From positions 6,386,001 to 6,450,000 of the forward strand of contig NZ_BAABIS010000001.1 of NCBI RefSeq assembly GCF_039542905.1: a stretch of DNA of 64,000 bases, written 5' to 3'. This document shows positions 57,374 to 64,000 of the stretch, piece after piece (the first letter of the stretch is position 1; the number at the start of each line of letters is the position of its first letter). The stretch comes from Kitasatospora terrestris (lineage in GTDB: Bacteria; Actinomycetota; Actinomycetes; Streptomycetales; Streptomycetaceae). The position numbers and the translations under genes are program-made. A model generated the notes under the pieces. That model saw only the letters and a program-made list of their open reading frames with translations. It did not search any database and had not been told where the DNA came from.

Positions 57374-59563
57374 GTGGCGGACCTGACGACCGCATCCGCG
57401 GACGGATCGCAGACCCCGGTGGATCCCGAGCAGACCGTCAAACTGCCCGGCCCCGGCGGCGAACCGGCCGCTCCGGCCCCCCCCGACCCGTTCGAGCTGC
57501 CGCGCACCGCCGCCGCCGACCCCTTCGCCCGACCTGACTCCGCGCCAGTGGCCGCGCCGCCGGCCGCCGGTGCGCTGCCGCCCGTCCCGCCGCTGCCGCC
57601 CACCGCCCCGGCGACCGGGTGGACCGGCGTGATGCCCGCCGTCGTGCCCGGCCAGGCGCCGGCACCGGCGGGCCCGGACGCCCCCGCGCACGGCATCGGC
57701 GGCGGCCTGCGCGGCCGCATCCTGGTCATCGAGGGCGGCTACGGCGGCCGGCGCTCCTGGGGCCGCGGCGGATCCGCGCACGCCGAGATGCTCTCCACCG
57801 TCCTCGCCGGCGTGGCCCCGCAGATCCTGCTCTCCGCCGACGCGGTGGACGCCGTCCACCTGCCCGGCGGCGCCGAACCGCAGACCGTCCTGGCCCACCT
57901 GCGGGCCGCCGCCCGCCACCTCGGGCCGGTCCTGATCCACCTCGGCGGCCACCTGATCACCGACCGGCGCGGCGGCCAGCTGTACCTGACCCTCCGTGAC
58001 GCCAAGCCGTCCGAGAGCCTGCCCTGGTCCGCGCTCGCCACCGAGCTGCGCCACCGGCCCGCCGAACTCGACACCCTCGTCATCGCCGACCTCAGCGCCG
58101 ACCACGCCACCTGGCCGCAGCTCCTCGCCCTCGGCCACGGCCTCGCCGAAGGCGTGCCGATGTGGGCCGCGATCAGCCCCGACCCCGACCAGATCGGCAC
58201 CTTCACCCGCGCCCTGGTCGAGTCCCTGCACCGGGGCCAGCCGGGCGCCGACACCCTGTTGACGCCCGAACAGCTCCAGCCGCAGGTCCACTCCGTGCTG
58301 CGCGCCGACAACATCGTGGTGGTCGCCCACCCGGCCGGGCGCCCGTACTTCCGCAACACCTCGCGGCAGATCGGTGCCGGCGCCGGCGCCGGCACCGAGC
58401 CCGCGCCCGCTCCCGCCGCCGCCGAACCCCGGGTCCCGGCGCCGCCGGCCGGCCCGCCGTCCGTCGCCGCGAGCACGGCCGACGGCACGGTACGGACCCG
58501 GGTGAGCCCCGGCTGGACGCCGCGCGGCATGGTCAGCCTCCGCAAGCCGGGCGTCCCGCCCACGCCGCCGCGACCGCCCCGGCCCGTCTCCCTGCTCAAG
58601 GCCGGCGACACCGCTGCCGAGCCCCTGGCGGCGACCGCCGGCCTGCCCGCCCCGGGCGGGGCTCCCGGCGCCTCGGGGCCCGCCTCCGGCCCGCTCGCGG
58701 CGACCGTGGACCTGGCGAAGCCGGGTACGGACCCGCTCGCCGCCACCGTCGACCTGGCCGAGCCGCGGAACAGCGACCCGCTCGCCGCGACCCTGGACCT
58801 CGCCCCCGGCCGGTCGGAACCGACCCCGGACGCGGTGCGCGGCGGTCCGGCTCCGGCCCACGACCCGCTGCCCACCCCGGGCGGAGCTCCGGGCCCGGGC
58901 CCGGCGATCGCGCCCGGCGCGGCCACGGCCCACGGCCCTGCGGCGTCGACCCAGGCCCCGCCGCCCGGTGCGGCGCCCGGCCCCGCGGCGCCCGGCCCCG
59001 CGGCGTCCGGCTCCTCGGGGCCCGCCTCCGGCCCGCTCGCGGCGACCGTGGACCTGGCGAAGCCCGGCTCCGACCCGCTCGCCGCCACCGTCGACCTGGC
59101 CAAGGCGCCGCCTCCGGCGCCGTCGACCGACTACCGCGAGGCGATCGGCCGGATCGTCCGCTGCGCCGACGCGGGCGACCACACGACCGCCGCCGAGCTC
59201 GCGCTGACGCTGGAGCAGGAGGCCGTCGCCGCCCACGGCGACGACGCGCCGGCGGTGCTGCAGGCCCGCCAGGTGCGCGCGCACGTCTCCCGGCTCGCGG
59301 GCAGCCCGGCCCTGGCCGCGGAGCTGTACCGCCAGGTGGCGGTGGTCCTGCTGCGCACCGAGGGCGCCGGGCACCCGGAGACCCAGCAGGCCGCGACCAA
59401 CGCCGAGGCGTGCTGGCGGGCGATCCCCGAGCCCGCCGAGGCGATCAGGATCGCCCCGGACATCATCGAACTGCGCGCCCACCTGCCGGGCCCCGACGGC
59501 CGCAAGCTCCGCGCGGCGGAGCGCCACCTGATGCAGCTCGCCGAGGCCAAGGCGCGGGCCTAG
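57374..59563 (+). CDS. Caspase-like-fold protein with His but no Cys, linker repeats and C-terminal helical region
   Basis: A 729-residue protein. After a Pro-rich N-terminus, residues about 113-320 hold a caspase-like layout: GRILVIEGGYGGRRSWGRGG, a third strand VLIHLGGH with His193 in the catalytic place, and a fourth strand DTLVIADLSAD (about 232-242), where the expected Cys is Leu or Ser. HPAGRPYFRNTSRQIG closes the domain. Residues 340-580 are low complexity with DPLAATVDLA-type repeats (five copies). Residues about 580-720 form TPR-like helices (YREAIGRIVRCADAGDHTTAAELALTLEQEA, AELYRQVAVVLLRTEG). It may be a scaffold or inactive protease homologue. GTG 57374 is the start. Paralogue of 39639-40484. 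Confidence 0.5.
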   Translation: MADLTTASADGSQTPVDPEQTVKLPGPGGEPAAPAPPDPFELPRTAAADPFARPDSAPVAAPPAAGALPPVPPLPPTAPATGWTGVMPAVVPGQAPAPAGPDAPAHGIGGGLRGRILVIEGGYGGRRSWGRGGSAHAEMLSTVLAGVAPQILLSADAVDAVHLPGGAEPQTVLAHLRAAARHLGPVLIHLGGHLITDRRGGQLYLTLRDAKPSESLPWSALATELRHRPAELDTLVIADLSADHATWPQLLALGHGLAEGVPMWAAISPDPDQIGTFTRALVESLHRGQPGADTLLTPEQLQPQVHSVLRADNIVVVAHPAGRPYFRNTSRQIGAGAGAGTEPAPAPAAAEPRVPAPPAGPPSVAASTADGTVRTRVSPGWTPRGMVSLRKPGVPPTPPRPPRPVSLLKAGDTAAEPLAATAGLPAPGGAPGASGPASGPLAATVDLAKPGTDPLAATVDLAEPRNSDPLAATLDLAPGRSEPTPDAVRGGPAPAHDPLPTPGGAPGPGPAIAPGAATAHGPAASTQAPPPGAAPGPAAPGPAASGSSGPASGPLAATVDLAKPGSDPLAATVDLAKAPPPAPSTDYREAIGRIVRCADAGDHTTAAELALTLEQEAVAAHGDDAPAVLQARQVRAHVSRLAGSPALAAELYRQVAVVLLRTEGAGHPETQQAATNAEACWRAIPEPAEAIRIAPDIIELRAHLPGPDGRKLRAAERHLMQLAEAKARA
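58690..59103 (+). repeat. In-frame repeats encoding LAAT(V/L)DLA units
   Basis: The motif PLAATVDLA or PLAATLDLA is encoded at about 58690, 58732, 58780, 59032 and 59077. The DNA GGCCCGCTCGCGGCGACCGT is the same in the first and fourth copies, showing recent duplication of a block with GPASGPLAATVDLAKPG. Confidence 0.75.
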
Positions 59564-59575
59564 CCGTTCTGACCC

Positions 59576-59621
59576 GAGGGCGCGGGCCCGTACGGCGCCG
59601 AAGCACCGGGCCCGCGCCCTC
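59576..59621. terminator. Bidirectional terminator hairpin
   Basis: GAGGGCGCGGGCCCG at 59576-59590 pairs perfectly with 59607-59621 (16-nt loop). It lies between the convergent caspase-like and SDR genes. Confidence 0.8.
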
Positions 59622-59629
59622 CGGCCGTG

Positions 59630-60388
59630 CTAGCGGGCGCCGCCGTTGACGTACAGCGTCTGCCCGCTGACGTACGACGCGTCCTCGCTGGCGAGGAAGG
59701 CGACCACGGCGGCGATCTCCTCGGGCTGCCCGACGCGGCGCAGCGGGGTGCGGTCGGCGGCGAGCGCCTGGTGCTCCTCGGCGGTGGCGCCGACGCGTTC
59801 GGCGGTGGCGGCGGTCATCGAGGTGGCGATGTAGCCGGGGGCGACGGCGTTCACGTTGATGTTGAACGGGCCGAGCTCGATGGCCAGGGTCGCGGTGAGG
59901 CCCTGGATGCCGGCCTTGGCGGCGGCGTAGTTGGCCTGGCCGCGGTTGCCGAGCGCGGAGCGCGAGCTGAGCGAGACGATCTTGCCGTACTTCTGCGCGA
60001 CCATGTACTTCTGCACGACGTGGCTGCAGTTGTACGCGCTGGTCAGGTTGACCGTCAGCACGGCGTCCCAGTCGGACTTCGGCATCTTGAAGAAGAGGTT
60101 GTCGCGGGTGATCCCGGCGTTGTTCACCAGGATGTGGATCGCGCCCAGCTCCTCGACCACGGCCGCGAAGACGGCCTCCACCGCGTCGTAGTCGGCGACG
60201 TCGCAGCCGTACGCCCGGGCCGTACCGCCCTTCGCGGTGATCGCGGCCACGGTGTCCGCCGCGCGCTCGGCGGTGAGGTCGACGACGGCGACCGTGGCGC
60301 CCTCCTCCGCGAGCCGCATCGCGGTGGCGGCGCCGATGCCCTGGGCCGCCCCGGTCACCACGGCGACCTTGCCGGTGAACCGATCCAT
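59630..60388 (-). CDS. FabG-like 3-oxoacyl reductase (SDR)
   Basis: A 252-residue classical SDR: VTGAAQGIGAA (about 11-21), NNAGITRDNLFFKM (about 90-103), catalytic Ser in SLSSRSALGNRG, YAAAKAG and PGYIATSM. The NNAGITRD.LF segment is typical of FabG and 3-hydroxyacyl-CoA reductases. As third gene after an acyl-CoA dehydrogenase and a thiolase, it probably works as a 3-hydroxyacyl-CoA dehydrogenase in fatty acid or aromatic acid breakdown. ATG 60388 has GGAG 8 bp upstream; an ATG four codons upstream is the alternative. Confidence 0.87.
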   Translation of the reverse strand: MDRFTGKVAVVTGAAQGIGAATAMRLAEEGATVAVVDLTAERAADTVAAITAKGGTARAYGCDVADYDAVEAVFAAVVEELGAIHILVNNAGITRDNLFFKMPKSDWDAVLTVNLTSAYNCSHVVQKYMVAQKYGKIVSLSSRSALGNRGQANYAAAKAGIQGLTATLAIELGPFNINVNAVAPGYIATSMTAATAERVGATAEEHQALAADRTPLRRVGQPEEIAAVVAFLASEDASYVSGQTLYVNGGAR

Positions 60389-60426
60389 TGCCAACTCCAT
60401 TTCTGCGTAACGCTGTTCGGTGGGTC

Positions 60427-61614
<1,188 letters not shown>

Positions 61615-61638
61615 TTCGTCGGGCTCCTAATCTCGATA

Positions 61639-61652
61639 CTAGAACGCGTTGA
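61639..61652. promoter_or_regulatory. Near-match to KstR-type motif between acyl-CoA dehydrogenase and thiolase
   Basis: TAGAACGCGTTGAT fits TNNAACNNGTTNNA except at the last base. It covers the last codons of the dehydrogenase gene, 25 bp before the thiolase start. It may be chance, since the amino acids fix part of it. Confidence 0.25.
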
Positions 61653-62787
61653 TGCCGGTCAGGGATCGCCCGATCAGCAGCTTGTGGATCTGGCTGGTGC
61701 CTTCGTACAGGGTCATCACCCGCGCGTCGCGCAGGTACTTGCCGACCGGGTACTCGTCGATGAAGCCGTAGCCGCCGAAGACCTGGAGGGCGTTGTTGGC
61801 GGCCCGCACCGCCGCCTCGCTGGCGTACAGCTTGGCGACGGAGGACTCGGTGGCGAACGGCAGTCCGCGCTCGATGTGGTCGGCGACCCGCCAGGTGAGC
61901 AGTCGGGCGGCGTCCACGTCGACGGCGATGTCGGAGATCAGTTCCTGCACCAGCTGGTGCGAGGCGATCGGCTTCCCGAACTGCTCGCGCTCGCCGGCGT
62001 ACCTCACGGCGGCCTCCAGGCAGGCCCGGGCGATGCCGACGCAGCCCGCGGCGACCGACATCCGGCCCTTGGCGAGGGCGGCCATGGCGACGGTGAAGCC
62101 CTTGCCCTCCGCGCCGAGCCGGGCGCTGTCGGGCACCCGGACGCCGTCGAAGGTCAGCTCGGCGGTGGCCTGGCCGCGCAGGCCGAGCTTGCCGTGGATC
62201 AGCCGCCGCTCGAAGCCGGGGGAGTCGGTGGGCACCAGGAACGCCGTCACCCCCCGGTGGCCCGGCCCGCCGGTGCGGGCGAAGACCAGGGCGACCTCGG
62301 CCCAGGTGCCGTTGGTGATGAACGTCTTCGAGCCGGTGATCAGCCAGTCGTCGCCGTCGCGCACCGCGCGGGTGGTGAGGTTGGCGGCGTCCGAGCCGGT
62401 GCCGGGCTCGGTGAGCGCGAAGCAGGCCAGCGCCTCGCCGGAGGTGAGCCGGGGCAGCCAGTGCCGCTTCTGCTCCTCGGTGCCGAAGGAGTTGACGGAC
62501 TTGCCGACCAGGCCCAGCGAGACCGAGACGATGCCGCGCACCGAGGAGTCGCCGCGGCCGAGCTCCTCCAGGACCAGGCAGTACGCGAGGTGGTCGCCGC
62601 CGCTGCCGCCGTACTCCTCGGGCAGGGTGAGGCCGAGGAAGCCCAGCTTGCCGAGTTTGCGCACGATCCCCAGGTCCACCTGCTCGGCCCGGTCCCACTC
62701 GGCGGCGTGCGGCACGATCTCGCGGTCGGTGAAGTCCGCCGCGAGTTCGCGGACGGCGGCCTGCTCCTCGGTGAGTTCCAGGTTCAT
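61639..62787 (-). CDS. Acyl-CoA dehydrogenase
   Basis: A 382-residue flavoenzyme: CFALTEPGTGSDAANLTTRA (about 126-145), TWAEVALVFART, QFGKPIASHQLVQE, LQVFGGYGFIDEYPVGKYLRDARV and the catalytic Glu in LYEGTSQIHKL (about 367). The last motif marks short- or branched-chain acyl-CoA dehydrogenases. It oxidises an acyl-CoA to the enoyl-CoA with electron-transfer flavoprotein. First gene of the operon with thiolase and SDR; no enoyl-CoA hydratase gene is in the operon. ATG 62787 is chosen because it starts the conserved MNLELTEEQ. Confidence 0.92.
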   Translation of the reverse strand: MNLELTEEQAAVRELAADFTDREIVPHAAEWDRAEQVDLGIVRKLGKLGFLGLTLPEEYGGSGGDHLAYCLVLEELGRGDSSVRGIVSVSLGLVGKSVNSFGTEEQKRHWLPRLTSGEALACFALTEPGTGSDAANLTTRAVRDGDDWLITGSKTFITNGTWAEVALVFARTGGPGHRGVTAFLVPTDSPGFERRLIHGKLGLRGQATAELTFDGVRVPDSARLGAEGKGFTVAMAALAKGRMSVAAGCVGIARACLEAAVRYAGEREQFGKPIASHQLVQELISDIAVDVDAARLLTWRVADHIERGLPFATESSVAKLYASEAAVRAANNALQVFGGYGFIDEYPVGKYLRDARVMTLYEGTSQIHKLLIGRSLTGINAF

Positions 62788-62804
62788 GCGGCGGGCACCT
62801 CGAT

Positions 62805-62823
62805 AAACTAGCGCTGCAAGTTT
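62805..62823. promoter_or_regulatory. 19-bp palindrome in divergent promoter, TetR operator candidate
   Basis: AAACTAGCGCTGCAAGTTT matches its own complement except at one symmetric pair and the centre (AAACTnGCnnnGCnAGTTT). It lies 17 bp before the acyl-CoA dehydrogenase start and about 100 bp before the divergent TetR gene, in the only AT-rich stretch of the gap. Confidence 0.55.
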
Positions 62824-62923
62824 TATGGTGACTGTAGCCCGCACCCGGCGGCCTGGGAAGGGGGACCGCACCGCGGCGCCTGCAACAATGGGCGGTCACC
62901 CGAACGGACCGGAGGAGGCGACC

Positions 62924-63559
62924 GTGGCCCGACCGCGCACCCCGCTGCTCAGCCGCGGGCGGATCGTGTCGACCGCCCTCGCCCTGGTCGACGCCGAAGG
63001 CCTGGACGGGCTCTCCACCCGCCGCCTGGCCACCGAGCTCTCGGTCAGCGGGCCCTCGCTCTACAACCACTTCGCCACCAAGGACGAGCTGCTCGACGCC
63101 GTGGTCGACAGTGTGATGGGCGAGGTGGACCTGTCGATGTTCGACGCGCCGCGGTCCTGGCGGACGGCGCTGCGCGACTGGGCCCGCTCGTACCGGGCGG
63201 CGCTGGCCGCCCACCCCAACATCGTGCCGGTGCTGGCCCAGGGACCCGGCCGCCGGCCGAACGCGCTCCGGCTCGCCGACGCCGTCTTCGGCTGCCTGGT
63301 GGACGCCGGGTGGCCGCGCGGACAGGCCACCCGGGTCGGTGCGCTGATGCGCTACTTCATCACCGGCTCCGCGCTCGGCTCCTTCGCGGCCGGCTTCCCC
63401 GAGGACGCCCAGCTGTACGCGGCGCACTACCCGCACCTGGGCGAGGCGCACCTGCTGGCCGAGCACCGCCGCTCGATCGACGAGGGCGCGTTCGAGACCG
63501 GCCTGGAGGCGCTCCTGGACGGTCTCGAACTGCGCTACGCCCGCCTGAACGCGGGCTGA
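62924..63559 (+). CDS. TetR family regulator of the acyl-CoA operon
   Basis: A 211-residue protein. The DNA-binding domain (LSRGRIVSTALALVDAEG, then LSTRRLATELSVSGPSLYNHFATKDELLDAV, about 38-68 of the protein) and the C-terminal TetR_C-type domain (RTALRDWARSYRAALAAHPNIVPVLA) are typical. GTG 62924 is chosen for GGAGGAGG upstream; the frame extends upstream into the promoter. Divergent to the acyl-CoA dehydrogenase operon, with a palindrome between, so it probably represses it. Confidence 0.85.
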   Translation: MARPRTPLLSRGRIVSTALALVDAEGLDGLSTRRLATELSVSGPSLYNHFATKDELLDAVVDSVMGEVDLSMFDAPRSWRTALRDWARSYRAALAAHPNIVPVLAQGPGRRPNALRLADAVFGCLVDAGWPRGQATRVGALMRYFITGSALGSFAAGFPEDAQLYAAHYPHLGEAHLLAEHRRSIDEGAFETGLEALLDGLELRYARLNAG

Positions 63560-63570
63560 CCCCGGCGCGC

Positions 63571-63601
63571 GGCCCGCCCGGCCCGAGGCGCGCGGCGGGC
63601 C
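63571..63601. terminator. Hairpin between convergent genes
   Basis: GGCCCGCC at 63571-63578 pairs with GGCGGGCC at 63594-63601 (15-nt loop). It lies between the TetR gene and the convergent phosphotransferase gene. Confidence 0.4.
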
Positions 63602-64000
63602 TCAGCCCGCGACGGCCTCCAGCGCCCGGCGGATCTCGCCCGCCGGGTCGCCCTCGTGGTAGATCCGCTCGCTCGGCTCGATGCCGTCCAGGAACTCCTG
63701 GTAGCGGATCGCGTAGTACACGTGCATCAGCGGCGCGGCCAGCTCCAGCGCCCGCTCCGGGTCGCTGCCCGGCGCCAGCTCCCGCCAGGCCGCCACCCAG
63801 CGCCCGCGGGCCTCGGCCCAGCGCTCCGGCGACAGGAACGGCCGCGCCCGCAGGCCGTCGAAGGCCGGGTGGCCGAAGAACGCGTCGGAGAAGTCGATCG
63901 CCACCGTGACGCCGTCCCGGTGGCGCCAGTTGCCCGGGTGGTAGTCGCCGTGCACCGGGCTCTCCGGCAGCCCGCAGGCCGCCAACGCGTCGGCGATGCC
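63602..64000 (-). CDS. C-terminal part of an aminoglycoside phosphotransferase-fold kinase (cut by window edge)
   Basis: 133 codons are visible; the 5' part is beyond the window. PVHGDYHPGNW is the catalytic loop (Brenner-type motif HGDxHxGN) and VAIDFSDAFFGHPAFDGL holds the metal-binding Asp (usual IDWE/D). The C-terminal helices contain VYYAIRYQEFLDGI. APH-fold kinases act on aminoglycosides, sugars, choline or other small alcohols; most unclustered Streptomyces members are not resistance genes. The substrate is unknown. Confidence 0.85.
   Translation of the reverse strand, partial: GIADALAACGLPESPVHGDYHPGNWRHRDGVTVAIDFSDAFFGHPAFDGLRARPFLSPERWAEARGRWVAAWRELAPGSDPERALELAAPLMHVYYAIRYQEFLDGIEPSERIYHEGDPAGEIRRALEAVAG

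Noticed and set aside
63602..64000. Aminoglycoside resistance gene
   Set aside because: Only the general APH-fold motifs are present; most such unclustered genes are not resistance determinants and the N-terminus is missing.

Overview
The window is about 64 kb of very GC-rich DNA. Codons end almost always in G or C, GTG starts are frequent, and overlapping ATGA or TGATG junctions are common. Together with the gene families (PucR, ROK kinases, BTAD proteins, DUF5709, DUF4328, a Tad/Flp pilus locus, KstR-like and TetR regulators), this points to a Streptomycetaceae chromosome (Streptomyces, Kitasatospora or a close relative). No rRNA, tRNA, intact insertion sequence, prophage or CRISPR array was seen. 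Most assignments rest on motifs and family knowledge read from translated sequence; no database search was possible.

Layout. 0-5 kb: an operon for a PF10118 predicted metal-dependent hydrolase, a phthalate-dioxygenase-reductase-type flavoprotein, an M24 peptidase-fold protein and an EphD-like fusion of an alpha/beta hydrolase with a short-chain dehydrogenase. 5-9.3 kb: a CPT-like kinase, a DUF3626 protein and small membrane or hypothetical proteins, ending in a gene-poor stretch with an octamer repeat. 9.4-18.3 kb: purine catabolism, with XdhC, an AzgA-type purine permease and the three xanthine dehydrogenase subunits on the minus strand, divergent from a PucR regulator. 18.3-24.7 kb: an exopolysaccharide operon (small anchored protein, deacetylase-glycosyltransferase fusion, acyltransferase) resembling a rearranged ica/pga set, divergent from a secreted GH16-like lipoprotein and followed by an anchored esterase. 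25-30.3 kb: ROK kinase, O-methyltransferase, gamma-glutamyltransferase, exonuclease III and a cell-surface protein.

30.3-33 kb is a decayed patch. A lysoplasmalogenase gene is followed by what looks like the 3' remnant of a sterol-desaturase gene, then by one frame that joins the C-terminal part of a TIGR02677 (JetA-like) protein to a TIGR02678 (JetB-like) protein. These are type III Wadjet components, and no SMC (JetC) or nuclease (JetD) gene is present here. A divergent cold-shock protein gene follows. 33-40.5 kb holds acyl-CoA and regulatory genes: a TesB thioesterase with a KstR-like regulator and an exact KstR-type operator, a second TetR gene with its own palindrome, a DUF389 protein, an NAPE-PLD-like metallohydrolase, a MaoC hydratase and an FMN-binding split-barrel protein.

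40.6-53.9 kb is a complete-looking actinobacterial Tad pilus operon: lipoprotein, secreted protein, CpaB, ParA/CpaE-like protein, TadA, TadB, TadC, a Flp-like pilin, two TadE-like proteins and a TadG-like protein. It ends in a 1429-residue membrane protein that joins LysM domains to a SARP-type BTAD domain. Two distantly similar proteins with a caspase-like layout but without the catalytic cysteine lie on either side, at 39.6 kb and 57.4 kb. 53.9-57.3 kb: a VOC protein, a DUF4328 protein, a quinone oxidoreductase behind a SoxR/MerR-type operator, and an S66 peptidase. 59.6-62.8 kb: an acyl-CoA dehydrogenase, thiolase and SDR operon divergent from a TetR gene across a 19-bp palindrome. The window ends inside an aminoglycoside-phosphotransferase-fold gene.
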